Assembly (NCBI GenBank): GCA_020882975.1
Contig: JAHRFD010000014.1
Location: 62,001 to 126,000 of the forward strand
DNA from: Microcoleus sp. EPA2
GTDB taxonomy: Bacteria; Cyanobacteriota; Cyanobacteriia; Cyanobacteriales; Microcoleaceae
Reading direction: 5' to 3'
DNA length: 64,000 nucleotides
Positions 1-10,517 of this stretch are shown here, piece after piece. The first letter of the stretch is position 1. Every line of letters begins with the position of its first letter. The notes beneath the pieces are model-generated. The model saw only the letters and a program-made list of their open reading frames with translations, did no database searches and was not told the origin of the DNA. A program made the position numbers and the translations under genes.

Positions 1-736
1 TTCGGTTGGGGAATTTTTCATCTACGTGCTTCCGCAACTGTTTCAGAAATAAGTGAGTTTCTGACAAGTTTTCACAGTTAGTACCTTCGCGTTCGTACAA
101 GTAAGGCACCGCATCCATTCGCAGTCCATCCACTCCCATTGCTAACCAAAAATTCACCACATCTAATATGGCGAGACGCACCGCTGGATTGTCATAATTC
201 AAGTCTGGTTGGTGGGAATAAAAACGATGCCAATAATAAGCTTTTGCTACGGCATCCCAAGCCCAATTAGAAGTTTCAAAATCCTGGAAAATAATCCGAG
301 CATCTTGATATTTTTCTGGCGTATCGCTCCATACATAAAATTCTCTTTCTTTGCTACCTTTAGGAGCACGTCGCGCTTTCTGAAACCAAGCGTGTTGGTC
401 TGAAGTGTGGTTGACAATTAACTCAATAATAACTCTAATTCCCCGCAGGTGGGCTTCTTCTAAAAGATGTTTAAAGTCTTCTAAAGTGCCATAAATCGGG
501 TTGACACTCATATAATCGGAAGTATCGTAGCCATCATCTCGGAGCGGGGAGGGAAAAAAGGGCAGTACCCAAATTGCTGTTACTCCCAAGTTTTTCAGGT
601 AATCCAGCTTTTCAGTTAGCCCACGAAAGTCGCCGATACCATCACCATTGCTGTCGGCAAAAGCGCGAATGGGTACTTCGTAAATGATCGCATCTTTGAA
701 CCACAAAGGGTCGTCATTTAAGATTGAGTTTTGCAT
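1..736 (-). CDS. treS: Trehalose synthase / maltose alpha-glucosyltransferase, N-terminal part
   Basis: The 3' end lies outside the window, so only about 245 residues of a GH13 enzyme are present. I translated it directly from the minus strand. It starts [20 protein letters not shown] and contains the GH13 landmarks: the first conserved region ending in VNHTSD, and [10 protein letters not shown], whose Asp (about residue 208) would be the nucleophile. [15 protein letters not shown] and the region around [19 protein letters not shown] are typical of TreS, which interconverts maltose and trehalose in the cytoplasm. Without the C-terminus I cannot tell whether it is fused to a maltokinase domain, as in some cyanobacteria. 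A plain alpha-amylase is less likely. Confidence 0.88.
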   Translation of the reverse strand, partial: MQNSILNDDPLWFKDAIIYEVPIRAFADSNGDGIGDFRGLTEKLDYLKNLGVTAIWVLPFFPSPLRDDGYDTSDYMSVNPIYGTLEDFKHLLEEAHLRGIRVIIELIVNHTSDQHAWFQKARRAPKGSKEREFYVWSDTPEKYQDARIIFQDFETSNWAWDAVAKAYYWHRFYSHQPDLNYDNPAVRLAILDVVNFWLAMGVDGLRMDAVPYLYEREGTNCENLSETHLFLKQLRKHVDEKFPNR

Positions 737-1307
737 AATTATCCTGGGGAAGAAGGAAGAGGGTAGAAGGAATGGTGATAGCAATCTGATTTCATTGGCG
801 ATCGAGATTTTTTGGTTTCAGGAACCGCTCAGACACTGATGCGGGCTCAAATCGATCGACAGGTTGATAAATCCTGTAATCCTTGCTATTTTTCAAATCC
901 AAACTTGTTGATTATAGCTCATAACACCCTAGCAATTTCTCATACTAAAGGCTGAGTCGTTCACGATGGTTTATGAAGACAAAACTTATAAATTATTAAC
1001 AAAAAACTTGGCTAATCTGCGATATATCCTATCCTGAAATCAAGTCCTAATCTGTTTGCTGGTAACTTTTCCTTCGGCATCAATATTCTCAATAATCGAA
1101 ATGCCTACTGCTAGTTATAGCTATTTTCTCCCCGTTTCCCTCCGTCTCTCTCCATCTGAAATTACTAGAACTCGGCAGTGGGAAGCATCAGGTGTGGCAT
1201 TCCCTACCTACTGGACGGTTGGCACGACAATACACTATCTTGACATCCTCCGCAAACATTTGTTACATTTATTTACATAAAGCAACAAAACTTAAGGAAA
1301 AGCCGCC
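737..1307. other. Intergenic region, no gene recognised
   Basis: 571 bases between treS and the Psb35-like gene. It is AT-rich with one GATCGAT cluster near 850. An open frame at 1056-1280 has no recognisable protein features. Promoters for both flanking, divergently read genes must lie here, but I cannot place them with confidence. Confidence 0.6.
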
Positions 1308-1538
1308 ATGACTATCGTAATCGCCCTTTTAATCGTCGGTTGGGTAGCAGCCTCAGTAATTGGCACTCAAGCATACTTCCTGGGCGAACAGTCCAAGCCC
1401 ATCCACGATCGCAATTGGAACTCAGAATCTTTTGAAAAATTGGCTGTAGCCGTCACCGGAACAGAGATTGATTACAGCCTTCGCGTTCCCGCCTACAGCC
1501 TGGATGCCTATGGTAGCAGCACCATGTCCAATTCCTAA
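1308..1538 (+). CDS. psb35: Probable photosystem II assembly protein Psb35 (Ssl2148-like)
   Basis: A 76-residue protein with one N-terminal membrane segment (about residues 3-25), the motif GTQAYFLGEQSKPIHDRNW just after it, and a short soluble tail. Length, topology and the EQSKPIH motif match my memory of the cyanobacterial Ssl2148/Psb35 family, a thylakoid protein reported to stabilise the CP47 module during photosystem II assembly. The ATG has a good ribosome site (AAGGA, about 9 bases upstream). It stands alone, pointing away from treS and towards clpB. The family assignment is from memory; otherwise it is a conserved small single-pass protein. Confidence 0.6.
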   Translation: MTIVIALLIVGWVAASVIGTQAYFLGEQSKPIHDRNWNSESFEKLAVAVTGTEIDYSLRVPAYSLDAYGSSTMSNS

Positions 1539-1553
1539 TTTGAACCATTTTCA

Positions 1554-1607
1554 ATAATAGGTAATAGGTAATAGGTAATAGGTAATTGGTAATTGGTAAT
1601 TGGTAAT
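1554..1607. repeat. Heptamer tandem array (TAATAGG then TAATTGG)
   Basis: About seven consecutive heptamers just after the Psb35-like gene. The unit changes from TAATAGG to TAATTGG midway. This is the cyanobacterial short-tandem-repeat (STRR) type; related arrays occur near 22.3, 47.3, 62.8 and 63.4 kb. Confidence 0.9.
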
Positions 1608-1715
1608 ACCCTATACCCTATTCCCATCCCCCCTAGGGGGGGTTCCCATTACCTAATACCCACCTAACTGAGAAAGGCTAGAGAAACCGGGTTTGTAAGT
1701 CGTGAAATCATTTGG

Positions 1716-1739
1716 GGAACAGGCTTTTTTGCCTGTTCC
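1716..1739. terminator. Hairpin between convergent genes
   Basis: A perfect 9-bp stem (GGAACAGGC / GCCTGTTCC) with a six-T loop, between the convergent Psb35-like and clpB genes. No long T-run follows on either strand, so a terminator role is only plausible. The AACAGGC core resembles the hairpin after the CopC-like gene at 19833. Confidence 0.45.
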
Positions 1740-1747
1740 TAACCAAG

Positions 1748-4681
1748 CTACAAACTGTTACCAACTAAGGCGGGACGAGACTCTATTTTGCGAAATTGCA
1801 AACTATTATTTTCACAATCGATCGCAATTGTATCACCCTCCACAAACGCATTTTCCAGAATCTTATTAGCCAGCGGGTTTTCCAACTCCCGCTGAATAGC
1901 CCGTTTTAAAGGACGAGCACCATAAACTGGGTCGTAACCAACATCTGTGATATGGTTTTTGGCAGCATCCGACAGTTCCAAGGTAATCTTTTGTTCCGCC
2001 AACAACCGTTCAATTCGCTTGACTTGAATAGTGACAATTTGGCGGAGTTCAGTTTTGCTCAAAGTGTGGAACAAAATTGTCTCATCCACCCGATTTAGAA
2101 ATTCCGGCCGGAAGTGCGATCGCAACGCATTCATTACCCGTTTTAACATTTGTTCGTACTCTTCATCAGTCTCCCGTTCAGAAATAGGTAAACTTTCCGA
2201 TTCCTGAGCACTGGGAGGATTCGCAACATCAGAAACTGGCGAAGCCGAAATTTCTACCGTACCATCATCATCAACTTTATAGTTGGTCTTTTGACTGGAA
2301 AAATCAGGGACTTCCTGCTTGCGAACGGTAGTTTTTTTAGCGGTTTTTCCCTTCTTAGAAAACACTTCTAAAATGTGGTCGCTACCGATATTGCTAGTCA
2401 TCACAATCACGGTATTTCTAAAGTCCACCAATCGACCCTGAGAATCTGTAATTCTGCCATCATCCAACACTTGCAGCAAAATGTTAAATATATCCGGGTG
2501 TGCCTTTTCCACTTCATCAAATAACACCACCGAATAAGGATGTCTGCGCACTGCTTCCGAAAGTTGTCCCCCTTCATCGTAACCGACATATCCGGGGGGA
2601 GCTCCTACTAACCGAGAAACGTTTTGCTTCTCCATATATTCGGACATATCAATGCGGACGATCGCGTCATCGCTATCAAATAAAAACTCCGCCAAAGCCC
2701 GCGCCAACTCAGTTTTGCCGACACCTGTCGGGCCCATGAACAAGAAAGAGCCGATCGGCCTTCCGGGGTCTTTCATCCCCGCACGAGCTCGCCGAATTGC
2801 CGCAGCAACGGCTGTCACAGCCTCCTGTTGACCGATTACCCGGTGGTGCAAATGCTTCTCCAATTGCAGCAATTTTTGGCGTTCCGATTCCAGCAACCTG
2901 TTGACAGGAATCCCAGTCCATTTGGCAACAATTTCCGCAATATCACCCTCAGTAACTTTTTCCCTCAGTAGGGAAGAACCTTGAGATTGTTGTTTCAAAA
3001 GTTCGGCTTCTTTGGCTTCCCGATCGCGCACCGCAGTTTCCAATTTGCCGTACTTTAACTGGGCGGCTTTATTCAAATCGTAAGCCCTTTCTGCCTGTTC
3101 TATTTGCACTCGCAATTGGTCTTCTTCTGCTTTCAATTTATTGATGGCATCCAACAACTGCTTTTCGCCAGACCACTGAGAAGACAATTTTTCCTGTTTG
3201 ACTTTCAAAATGTCAATCTCAGTTTTGATGCGTTCGATGCGGGGACCAATTCCCAAGGCTTGAGTACCTTTTCCCTCACCTTCGATGGACAATTTTTCCA
3301 TTTCTAACTGCATCACCCGGCGGTCGATCGCCTCCAATTCCACAGGTTTAGAAGTAATTTCCATTTTCAAGTGGGCGGCGGCTTCATCTACCAGGTCGAT
3401 CGCCTTATCGGGCAAAAAGCGATCGGAAATATAGCGAAAAGACAAAGTTGCAGCAGCCACCAAGGCCGAATCAGTGATTTTTACCCCGTGGTGGCGTTCG
3501 TAACGGTCTTTCAATCCGCGCAAAATCGAAATAGTATCTTCAACGCTGGGCTCGCCGACAAATACTTGTTGAAAACGGCGTTCCAAAGCCGGGTCTTTTT
3601 CGATATGCTTGCGGAATTCGTCGAGAGTTGTAGCGCCGATACAGCGCAATTCGCCGCGGGCTAACATGGGTTTCAACAAATTGCCCGCATCCATTCCTGA
3701 ACCGGAACTACCGCCGCCGCCAGTACCGACAACGGTGTGCAATTCGTCAATAAATAGGACTATTTGCCCGTCGGAATCGATGACTTCTCGTAGGACCGAT
3801 CGCAGTCGTTCTTCAAATTCGCCCCGGAATTTTGCCCCAGCAATTAAACTGCCCATGTCAAGGCTAAATAGTTGGCGATTTTTCAAAGATTCGGGGACGT
3901 CACCGTTAACAATGCGCTGGGCCAAACCTTCGGCGATCGCCGTTTTGCCGACTCCGGGATCGCCAATTAACACCGGATTGTTTTTTTGGCGGCGGGAAAG
4001 AACTTGGACTACCCGCCGAATTTCTTCATCGCGGCCGATTACGGGGTCAAGTTTGCCTGCTTTTGCAGCTTCGGTTAAATCGCGGCCGTATTTACTCAGG
4101 GCGTCGGAGTTAGCTTCCCCATCTCGATCGGGAGTTTTAGGGTTGCGGAGGCTGGATTTGTTGGTTTCGGAATTTTTTTCTGGGACTTTTGCAGTAGCGC
4201 GGACAGATTTGATGGCTTCTTCGAGTTTTGGGCGATCGATCGTACCGGGTGCCGGTCTGCGATCGTAACCAGGGCGTCCCGGCGGCCCATCGCCCCTAGT
4301 CAGCAAACGCCTACCAACTCGTTCATCTTCTATTAAGCCAATTAATAAATGTTCAATGGCGATAAAATTATCTTGCCAAGTCACTCTGGTGGCCTCGGCA
4401 ACATCTAACATCACATCTAAGCCACGACCGAGGTAGAGTTGTTCAGCGTTGGCAACTCTCGGCTGTCGTTTGGCAAAGGCTTCTAACTGTTGCCCAAAGC
4501 GGGTGACATCTATTCCGGCCAGGCTGAGAATCGTGTTTGCTAAACCAAGCTGTTCTAGAATGGCGATCGCTAAATGTTCAACCTCTAGCTGCTGATTGGC
4601 AAAACGGCGCGCTACATCCTGGGATTTGACAATGGATTCCCAGGCTTCATCGGTAAATTTGCTAGGGTCTGTTGGCTGCAC
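1748..4681 (-). CDS. clpB: ClpB-family disaggregase with extra segments
   Basis: Hsp100 disaggregase that works with DnaK to resolubilise protein aggregates using ATP. Order: N-domain repeats, AAA-1 with Walker [14 protein letters not shown], middle coiled coil rich in Glu/Lys/Gln, AAA-2 with Walker [18 protein letters not shown], and the C-terminal small domain. I start at GTG 4681 (product [14 protein letters not shown]), the usual family start. GAGG lies 7 bases upstream, and a TTG at 4696 would overlap it. About 977 residues is roughly 100 longer than usual. One extra Gly/Pro/Lys-rich stretch lies at about 140-200, before AAA-1. Another, acidic and Ser-rich, lies at about 772-835 inside AAA-2, between NIGSDHILE and the [13 protein letters not shown] segment. 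Which cyanobacterial paralogue this is cannot be decided. Confidence 0.93.
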   Translation of the reverse strand: MQPTDPSKFTDEAWESIVKSQDVARRFANQQLEVEHLAIAILEQLGLANTILSLAGIDVTRFGQQLEAFAKRQPRVANAEQLYLGRGLDVMLDVAEATRVTWQDNFIAIEHLLIGLIEDERVGRRLLTRGDGPPGRPGYDRRPAPGTIDRPKLEEAIKSVRATAKVPEKNSETNKSSLRNPKTPDRDGEANSDALSKYGRDLTEAAKAGKLDPVIGRDEEIRRVVQVLSRRQKNNPVLIGDPGVGKTAIAEGLAQRIVNGDVPESLKNRQLFSLDMGSLIAGAKFRGEFEERLRSVLREVIDSDGQIVLFIDELHTVVGTGGGGSSGSGMDAGNLLKPMLARGELRCIGATTLDEFRKHIEKDPALERRFQQVFVGEPSVEDTISILRGLKDRYERHHGVKITDSALVAAATLSFRYISDRFLPDKAIDLVDEAAAHLKMEITSKPVELEAIDRRVMQLEMEKLSIEGEGKGTQALGIGPRIERIKTEIDILKVKQEKLSSQWSGEKQLLDAINKLKAEEDQLRVQIEQAERAYDLNKAAQLKYGKLETAVRDREAKEAELLKQQSQGSSLLREKVTEGDIAEIVAKWTGIPVNRLLESERQKLLQLEKHLHHRVIGQQEAVTAVAAAIRRARAGMKDPGRPIGSFLFMGPTGVGKTELARALAEFLFDSDDAIVRIDMSEYMEKQNVSRLVGAPPGYVGYDEGGQLSEAVRRHPYSVVLFDEVEKAHPDIFNILLQVLDDGRITDSQGRLVDFRNTVIVMTSNIGSDHILEVFSKKGKTAKKTTVRKQEVPDFSSQKTNYKVDDDGTVEISASPVSDVANPPSAQESESLPISERETDEEYEQMLKRVMNALRSHFRPEFLNRVDETILFHTLSKTELRQIVTIQVKRIERLLAEQKITLELSDAAKNHITDVGYDPVYGARPLKRAIQRELENPLANKILENAFVEGDTIAIDCENNSLQFRKIESRPALVGNSL

Positions 4682-4782
4682 TTTGGTTCCTCGCAATCAC
4701 AGGGATTTTTACTATTATAAATAGCTTCTTCTTCTTTTGAAAATATTAAGTTCACCCAAATGTTTATTATTTACTGACAATC

Positions 4783-6198
4783 ATGCTATTTCCCACTTAC
4801 CAATTTTTAGTTTTTTTTCTAATTCTCTTTAGTGCGATCGTCTCTTTAAAACACCAAGTGGACTTATATAAAATTGTCCTCCTACTTTCCAGTTTATTAT
4901 TTTATTCCTTTTGGAGCTTCGATTTTTTATTTTTACTAATTTTAGCTACTACCTACAATTATATCATTCTCCGGGCTGTTTGCCACGGAAAACACAAAAA
5001 ACTTGCTTTAATATCCGGTCTAATTTTCAACATTGCCAACCTCGGCATCTTTAAATATTGCAACTTTTTCGTAACTTCTTTATTTGACATCCTCAACCAA
5101 CTCAAAATCTCCGCCAGTTTTCAAGTATTGCAAATTCTCATCCCCGTCGGTGTCTCATTCTACACATTTAGAATGATTTCCCATTTAATCGACTGCTACC
5201 AGAAAAAAATCTCCTGTCCCAAGTTTATAGACTACGCCACCTACATCACCTACTTCCCCCAAATTGCCTCCGGGCCCATATCGCGAGCTCCAGAATTTTA
5301 CTCCCAGCTCAATTCTCCCCAAAAATACGACTATAAAATCGAAGAAGTTATAGTTTTAATTTTGTCAGGACTGTTTAAAAAATATACTTTATCCAGCTTT
5401 TTGTTTAACTTCACTCAACTGCCCTTCAAAGTTCCACAACAGTATAGTAGCATTGATTTAATTCTCGCCGTAATTTCCTATTCCTGTTTGATTTATGTAG
5501 ATTTCAGCGGCTACTCAGATTTAGCCAACGGTATCTCCTGTTTGCTAGGTTTTAAACCTATTGTCAATTTTAATATGCCTTACCAATCCTTAAGCCTCCA
5601 AGAATTTTGGAAAAGGTGGCACATCAGTCTTTCCGAGTGGCTGAGAGATTACGTTTACATCCCGTTAGGTGGCAACAAACACGGCAAATTGAGAAAATAT
5701 GTGAATTTATTGTGCACAATGGCGATCGGTGGATTTTGGCACGGTGCTGGTTTAAACTTTATTGTCTGGGGAGCTATTCATGGCTTAGGATTAGTTGTCA
5801 ACCATTTATGCAGAGATCTACCTCAAGCTATCCACTTCAAAATAGACTATTTATATCCGAAAACAGCGAAATTTTTGAGTTGGTTATTTACCTTTAGTTT
5901 TGTCAGTGGTAGCTGGATATTTTTCGGGACACCCAACTGGGAAACAGCCATCCATGTGTTCCAAGGAATTATTCATTCTGCCGTCAAGAGTTTTCAATTT
6001 AACTTTTGGCAATTATATTTAGTCATTGCAGTTATTGGGGCTATTAATTTTTGGGGCGATCGCATCGCCCAAATATTGCTGATCGTATTTTCATTAAAAA
6101 ACATTTTTTTTCGGGTTGTCTTAGTTTCCCTGTTCGTGTATGCTATTTTGATGCTGGGACCCAGTACCGTTCCGCCTTTTATATACTTTAATTTCTAA
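4783..6198 (+). CDS. MBOAT-family membrane O-acyltransferase (AlgI/DltB type)
   Basis: 471 residues, very hydrophobic, with about ten or more membrane segments. The MBOAT signature is clear: FWKRWHISLSEWLRDYVYIP, then GGFWHGAGLNFIVWGAIHG, whose His is the catalytic residue of the family. Such proteins move an acyl group, usually acetyl, across the membrane for transfer to an extracellular polysaccharide or lipid. Its stop is 5 bases from the start of an SGNH hydrolase gene, the usual AlgI/AlgJ- or PatA/PatB-like pairing, so I infer surface polysaccharide acetylation. The acceptor is unknown. It diverges from clpB across 101 bases. Confidence 0.9.
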   Translation: MLFPTYQFLVFFLILFSAIVSLKHQVDLYKIVLLLSSLLFYSFWSFDFLFLLILATTYNYIILRAVCHGKHKKLALISGLIFNIANLGIFKYCNFFVTSLFDILNQLKISASFQVLQILIPVGVSFYTFRMISHLIDCYQKKISCPKFIDYATYITYFPQIASGPISRAPEFYSQLNSPQKYDYKIEEVIVLILSGLFKKYTLSSFLFNFTQLPFKVPQQYSSIDLILAVISYSCLIYVDFSGYSDLANGISCLLGFKPIVNFNMPYQSLSLQEFWKRWHISLSEWLRDYVYIPLGGNKHGKLRKYVNLLCTMAIGGFWHGAGLNFIVWGAIHGLGLVVNHLCRDLPQAIHFKIDYLYPKTAKFLSWLFTFSFVSGSWIFFGTPNWETAIHVFQGIIHSAVKSFQFNFWQLYLVIAVIGAINFWGDRIAQILLIVFSLKNIFFRVVLVSLFVYAILMLGPSTVPPFIYFNF

Positions 6199-6203
6199 GA
6201 AAT

Positions 6204-7184
6204 ATGAGAGACAGGGAAATTCTGCTAATCGCTACTTCGGTAATTCTAACTTTAATATTTACCAACCTCTCCTTATTTCTCAAAAGTTTTTCCTCAACCC
6301 CTTTTGCTAGCCCAGAAATAAAACAAGCAGCAAGGCAGATCGAACTCGAAGGTTTTAGGAAATCGGAGCAAGATTTTTGGAGCAAAATCAAAGATATTAA
6401 CTTAGATAGCCTCCCAGTCAAGTCAGCAAAAAATCGGGTTGAAACAGCCCAAAAAACTGCCCTACAACCCAAAAAAATAACTACAAAATCACCTAAAAAA
6501 AACACCCCAGCCAAACCAAAACTGACCAGACCTTATCGTAAATTTTTATTTATTGGAGATTCCGTAATGCTCGACTTAGGGACTCAACTTCAGTACAGTC
6601 TCAAGCAAAAGTATAATATTGCCGATACCAAAATTGACTACAAAGTATCCAGTGGCTTAAATCGGATAGATTATTATGACTGGTATGCCAGAACCAGTCA
6701 AATTATTAAGGATTATCAGCCCGATGTCGTGATTGTTTTATTTGGAGGGAATGACACTCAAGATATCGCTGATTTTCAAGGAAAATACAGGGTAATTTTG
6801 ACTAAAGAATGGCAAAAAGCCTATCAAGAAAGAGTAGACAAATATGCCAAATTATTAAATAATTCCTCCGTGCGGAAAGTGTACTGGGTTGGTCAATCTA
6901 ACTCTAACAAATCGGGGTACATTCAGGCTTTTCCAATTATGAACAATATTTATAAAAATGCGATGAAAATTTCCCCGAAAATCACTTTCATTTCAACTTG
7001 GGAAACTTTTGCAGAAAGTGGTAAATTTACTCCGGTAGTTGCTAACAAATCGGGGAAGCGAGGCTATGTAAAAGTGAATGATGGTTTGCACTTTACCTCC
7101 CACGGAGCTCAGATTATCAGCGACTTAATTGTTGACAAAATGGTGGCGGATCGAGTCTTACAAATTCCTAAAAAGCAACTGTAA
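6204..7184 (+). CDS. SGNH/GDSL hydrolase-type protein, partner of the MBOAT acyltransferase
   Basis: 326 residues. An N-terminal membrane anchor (about 6-24) is followed by a Lys/Pro-rich linker and an SGNH domain. It has FIGDSVMLDLG (block I Ser), VVIVLFGGNDTQDI (GxND block) and DGLHFTSHGAQII (DxxH block), so a complete catalytic set. The closest family I recognise is the DUF459-like periplasmic group. In paired systems the MBOAT protein exports the acyl group and the SGNH partner attaches it to a glycan; I infer that role from the 5-bp spacing. Confidence 0.85.
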   Translation: MRDREILLIATSVILTLIFTNLSLFLKSFSSTPFASPEIKQAARQIELEGFRKSEQDFWSKIKDINLDSLPVKSAKNRVETAQKTALQPKKITTKSPKKNTPAKPKLTRPYRKFLFIGDSVMLDLGTQLQYSLKQKYNIADTKIDYKVSSGLNRIDYYDWYARTSQIIKDYQPDVVIVLFGGNDTQDIADFQGKYRVILTKEWQKAYQERVDKYAKLLNNSSVRKVYWVGQSNSNKSGYIQAFPIMNNIYKNAMKISPKITFISTWETFAESGKFTPVVANKSGKRGYVKVNDGLHFTSHGAQIISDLIVDKMVADRVLQIPKKQL

Positions 7185-7228
7185 ATCCGATTATCTAAAT
7201 TGTGAAGGAGCAAGGCCGAGCAGTCTGG

Positions 7229-7251
7229 GTTCCCAGGCTCAGCCTGGGAAC
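7229..7251. repeat. Interspersed palindrome (GTTCCCAGGCT/AGCCTGGGAAC)
   Basis: A perfect 11-bp inverted repeat with a 1-base centre, between the SGNH hydrolase gene and gloA. The same TTCCCAGG...CCTGGGAA sequence recurs at 57139-57218, so this is a dispersed hairpin repeat. It could also act as an mRNA 3'-end hairpin for the convergent genes. Confidence 0.8.
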
Positions 7252-7363
7252 TAGGAAACAGCTAGAACGCGAGCATTTTCCTATTTAGCTACTGTTGTAC
7301 CTACTTTGCTAGCGATCGCTGCTAAAGCGTTGCGGTTGCATTGAGATGCACCCAACCCGGTTT

Positions 7364-7759
7364 CTAGTCGCATCTATTTTTCAGTTGCACTAATTCAACT
7401 TTATATCCATCGGGGTCTTCCACAAAGGCAATGACAGTTGAACCGTGTTTCATCGGGCCTGGTTCGCGACTAACTTTGCCGCCGCGAGCTCTAATCTCTT
7501 CGCAGGTACCGTAAATGTCGTCAACCCCGATCGCAATATGACCGTAAGCATTGCCTAAATTATACTCTTCAACGCCCCAGTTGTATGTTAATTCCAAAAC
7601 TGTATGGTCAGACTCATCACCGTAGCCGACAAAAGCCAGAGTAAATTTACCGTCTGGATAGTCTTTTTGCCGCAGCTTTTTCATGCCCAGCACTTCGGTG
7701 TAAAATTTGAGGGACTCTTCTAAGTTTCCGACTCGGAGCATGGTGTGTAATAATTGCAT
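7364..7759 (-). CDS. gloA: Lactoylglutathione lyase (glyoxalase I)
   Basis: 131 residues. It converts the methylglyoxal-glutathione hemithioacetal to S-lactoylglutathione in the cytoplasm. The four metal ligands known for the E. coli enzyme fall at the same positions: His5, Glu56, His74 and Glu122. The VOC-fold motifs [17 protein letters not shown] and [14 protein letters not shown] are present and the length is normal. It is last in a run of minus-strand genes after the copper ATPase and may be read from the same message. Confidence 0.95.
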   Translation of the reverse strand: MQLLHTMLRVGNLEESLKFYTEVLGMKKLRQKDYPDGKFTLAFVGYGDESDHTVLELTYNWGVEEYNLGNAYGHIAIGVDDIYGTCEEIRARGGKVSREPGPMKHGSTVIAFVEDPDGYKVELVQLKNRCD

Positions 7760-7856
7760 TTAGCTCACTCCAAATTTTTTAAGCTAGATCCAATTTTACC
7801 CATTTCTGGCGAAAAAAACTCGCGCGGGGAACTTCACAATTGCCGCAAGTTGATAA

Positions 7857-8084
7857 CTATCTATTAGCTTTACTGAATAAAAACCACCACAACTCCAAAC
7901 CAATTAAAGTCAATCCACCTAGGGTGACACCGACTTTTAAACCTAAAGGCTGTTCAATAGTTTGAAATTGAGTGGTGGAATGAGTAGGTTCGATAGACAT
8001 TTTAGCAGCTTGCACTCCCGATGCCATTGCGATCGCCATTCCTGCACTCGCGAGAGTTACCCCAATTTGACGAAGGTGCAACAT
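7857..8084 (-). CDS. Small membrane protein downstream of the copper ATPase
   Basis: 75 residues, starting at MLHLRQIGVTLASAG. The open frame continues upstream to 8147 but would overlap the ATPase gene, so I use the internal ATG, 19 bases after the ATPase stop. An N-terminal signal or membrane segment (ends AMASGVQA) is followed by a short polar stretch and a second membrane segment (VGVTLGGLTLIGLELWWFLF). There are no metal-binding Cys or Met clusters. I do not recognise a characterised family. Position suggests co-expression with PacS. Confidence 0.65.
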   Translation of the reverse strand: MLHLRQIGVTLASAGMAIAMASGVQAAKMSIEPTHSTTQFQTIEQPLGLKVGVTLGGLTLIGLELWWFLFSKANR

Positions 8085-8103
8085 TTTTTTGATTACTCCT
8101 AAT

Positions 8104-10359
8104 TTAGGTGATATATTTGGGTTGAAAATTACGCAACCGCAAAGCATTAGTCAGGACGGAAACTGAACTAAAAGCCATGGCACCTCCGGCGATGATTGGA
8201 CTTAGTAGCCAGCCAAAAATCGGATATAAAATACCTGCTGCGATCGGAATTCCAGCGATGTTGTAAATAAAGGCAAAAAACAGATTTTCGCGGATGTTGC
8301 GCATGGTGGCGCGCGACAGTTGAATGGCTGTAACTATGCCTTGCAAGTCTCCAGAAATTAGGGTTATGTCGCTCGCGGCGATCGCCACATCTGTCCCGGT
8401 GCCGATCGCAATTCCCACATCCGAAGCGGCCAAAGCTGGAGCATCATTAATTCCATCTCCCACCATCGCTACAATTTTACCTTGTGCTTGCAGTGCTTGG
8501 ATTTTAGCTACTTTTTGGTCTGGTCTAACTTCTGCAAAAATGCGATCGATCCCAACAGCATGGGCGATGGACTCCGCAGTCGCGCGGTTGTCCCCTGTCA
8601 GCATCGCCACTTCTAAACCGAGTTTTTGCAGTGCTTTCACCACCCGCGCTGACGATGGTTTGAGGGCATCGGCAATACCCAGAATCCCCTCAATTTTGCC
8701 CTCCACAGCCATCCAAACCACGGTTTTACTAGCAGATTCCCAAGCTCTGGCGCGCAGTTCCAAATATTCAGTGTCAAAGCCTAATTCCTGCATCCATCTG
8801 AGTGTTCCCAGGGCGATCGACTTTCCCTCCACCACCCCCCGGACGCCACTTCCTGCGATCGCCTCAAAATCCTTAACATCTGTTAAACTTACCTCTTGAA
8901 ATGCAGCATATCTCACCACAGCTTCACCCACAGGATGCTCGGAATTTCGCTCCACAGACGCTGCCAATTTCAGCAATTTTAGCTCATTGCTGTTAGCGAT
9001 TCCTTTCATTGTCACAAAATCAGTGACAGTCGGCTTGCCTTCCGTGAGAGTCCCAGTTTTATCTAACACAATGACTTGAATTTTATGAGCCAGTTCTAAA
9101 CTCTCAGCTCCTTTAATTAAAACTCCATTTTCTGCACCTTTGCCAGTCCCCACCATCACCGCCGTCGGAGTTGCCAAACCCAAAGCACAAGGACAGGCAA
9201 TAATCAGCACTTCCACCATCGTAACGGTTGCCAAAGTCAAGTTTCCCGTAGCATTAAACCAGATGATAAAAGTAGCTAAAGCAACGGCTATTACGGCGGG
9301 AACAAACCAACCAGTCACCTCATCTGCCAACTTTTGAATAGGTGCTTTAGACCCCTGGGCATCCTGCACCATCTTGACAATTTGAGCTAAAAACGTATCC
9401 TGACCAATCCTAGTAGTGCGAAACTTAAAGCTGCCAGTTTTGTTAATTGTCGAGCCGATAACTTCGTCACCGACTTGCTTTTTGACGGGCAAACTTTCCC
9501 CTGTTACCATTGCTTCATCTATTGTGGAATAGCCTTCAATCATCTCTCCGTCTACGGGAATTTGTTCCCCTGGCCGCACCTGTACGATATCCCCAATTTC
9601 CACTTGGGCTAATGGCACTTCCAACTCTTGCCCGTTGCGAACAATCCGAGCCGTTTTCGCTTGCAAACCCATGAGTTTCCGAATCGCCTCCGAAGTCTCT
9701 CCCTTCGCCCGATTTTCTAGGGTTTTACCAAGCAAAATAAGAGCAATCACACTCGCTGCAACTTCATAATAAACGCTGGTTATCAAACCCTGAGCTAGGA
9801 AAAATCCGGGAAAAACTGTTACACATACAGAATAAAAGTAAGCAGAACTGGTTCCCAAAGCAATCAGGGTATCCATTGTAGCTAGGCGGCGTTTTAGCGA
9901 TTTCCATGCTCCTCTATAAAATGAGTCACCACACCAGAATTGTACTGGTGCTGTCAGCACTAATTGCAGCCAAAAATTGTGCAACCATCCGGGAATAAAT
10001 GGCAAATGCCAACCAGTCATAGCTGGAATGGAACCTGTAAATAGTAACAGGCTAATCAGACCTGCTGTCCACAATTTACGTTGCAAAACTTGAGATTCAG
10101 CTTGACGAGTTGCTTGCTCGGTGTCATCCTCGCCCTGGGTCATTTCTGGAAGCGGAAAAGCTTTGTACCCCGCCGCATCAACAGTTGCTTGAATTGTGGC
10201 TAAGCTAGTTTTTTGGGAGTCGTATTGGATGCTTGCTTGTTCCATGCCAAAGTTGACATTGCACTCAATGACACCAGGAACAGATTTAATTGCTTGTTCA
10301 ATGGAAGAAGCACAGGAGGCACAACTCATGCCTTGGAGTTTGACTGTGAGATTATCCAT
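8104..10359 (-). CDS. pacS: Cu(I)-exporting P1B-type ATPase (PacS/CopA type)
   Basis: 751 residues. An N-terminal HMA domain carries the metal motif GMSCASC (Cys13, Cys16). Eight membrane segments follow, with the CPC motif in [14 protein letters not shown] (about residue 390), the phosphorylation motif [11 protein letters not shown] (about 433), TGDNRATAE, and the hinge [19 protein letters not shown] plus a single CxxC HMA domain points to Cu(I). Overall it resembles cyanobacterial PacS, which loads copper into the thylakoid for plastocyanin, more than CtaA, but sequence alone does not give the membrane. The chaperone gene lies just upstream on the same strand, separated by a small inserted repeat. 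Confidence 0.93.
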   Translation of the reverse strand: MDNLTVKLQGMSCASCASSIEQAIKSVPGVIECNVNFGMEQASIQYDSQKTSLATIQATVDAAGYKAFPLPEMTQGEDDTEQATRQAESQVLQRKLWTAGLISLLLFTGSIPAMTGWHLPFIPGWLHNFWLQLVLTAPVQFWCGDSFYRGAWKSLKRRLATMDTLIALGTSSAYFYSVCVTVFPGFFLAQGLITSVYYEVAASVIALILLGKTLENRAKGETSEAIRKLMGLQAKTARIVRNGQELEVPLAQVEIGDIVQVRPGEQIPVDGEMIEGYSTIDEAMVTGESLPVKKQVGDEVIGSTINKTGSFKFRTTRIGQDTFLAQIVKMVQDAQGSKAPIQKLADEVTGWFVPAVIAVALATFIIWFNATGNLTLATVTMVEVLIIACPCALGLATPTAVMVGTGKGAENGVLIKGAESLELAHKIQVIVLDKTGTLTEGKPTVTDFVTMKGIANSNELKLLKLAASVERNSEHPVGEAVVRYAAFQEVSLTDVKDFEAIAGSGVRGVVEGKSIALGTLRWMQELGFDTEYLELRARAWESASKTVVWMAVEGKIEGILGIADALKPSSARVVKALQKLGLEVAMLTGDNRATAESIAHAVGIDRIFAEVRPDQKVAKIQALQAQGKIVAMVGDGINDAPALAASDVGIAIGTGTDVAIAASDITLISGDLQGIVTAIQLSRATMRNIRENLFFAFIYNIAGIPIAAGILYPIFGWLLSPIIAGGAMAFSSVSVLTNALRLRNFQPKYIT

Positions 10360-10401
10360 ATATCCACTCTCGAATTGGGAAGAGGAAATTGGCCGTTGCT
10401 A

Positions 10402-10505
10402 ATACCATTTCTCTAAAATCGTGCAACAATCTTTGACCCCCTCTAACCCCCCCTTATAAAGGGGAGGGACAAGACTATTGTTGCATTCTTTTTTAAAATT
10501 GGTAT
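10402..10505. mobile_element. MITE-like palindromic element, copy 1
   Basis: 104 bp with imperfect terminal inverted repeats of about 28 bp (ATACCATTTCTCTAAAAT... and ...AAAATTGGTAT) around a CCCCCTTATAAAGGGG core. An almost identical copy is at 42351-42455 and a diverged one at 45654-45799. It has no coding capacity. It separates the Atx1-like gene from pacS. Confidence 0.85.
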
Positions 10506-10517
10506 AAGATTCTGCTG

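Noticed and set aside
1056-1280. 74-residue frame upstream of the Psb35-like gene
   Set aside because: No ribosome site, no recognisable motif, and it covers the probable promoter region.
3609-4268. 219-residue plus-strand frame inside clpB
   Set aside because: It is the complementary shadow of the conserved AAA-1 coding region; its translation is Arg/Ser/Pro-rich and matches no family.
8085-8147. Longer start for the small membrane protein after pacS
   Set aside because: It would overlap the pacS 3' end and put an odd peptide before a clear signal segment.
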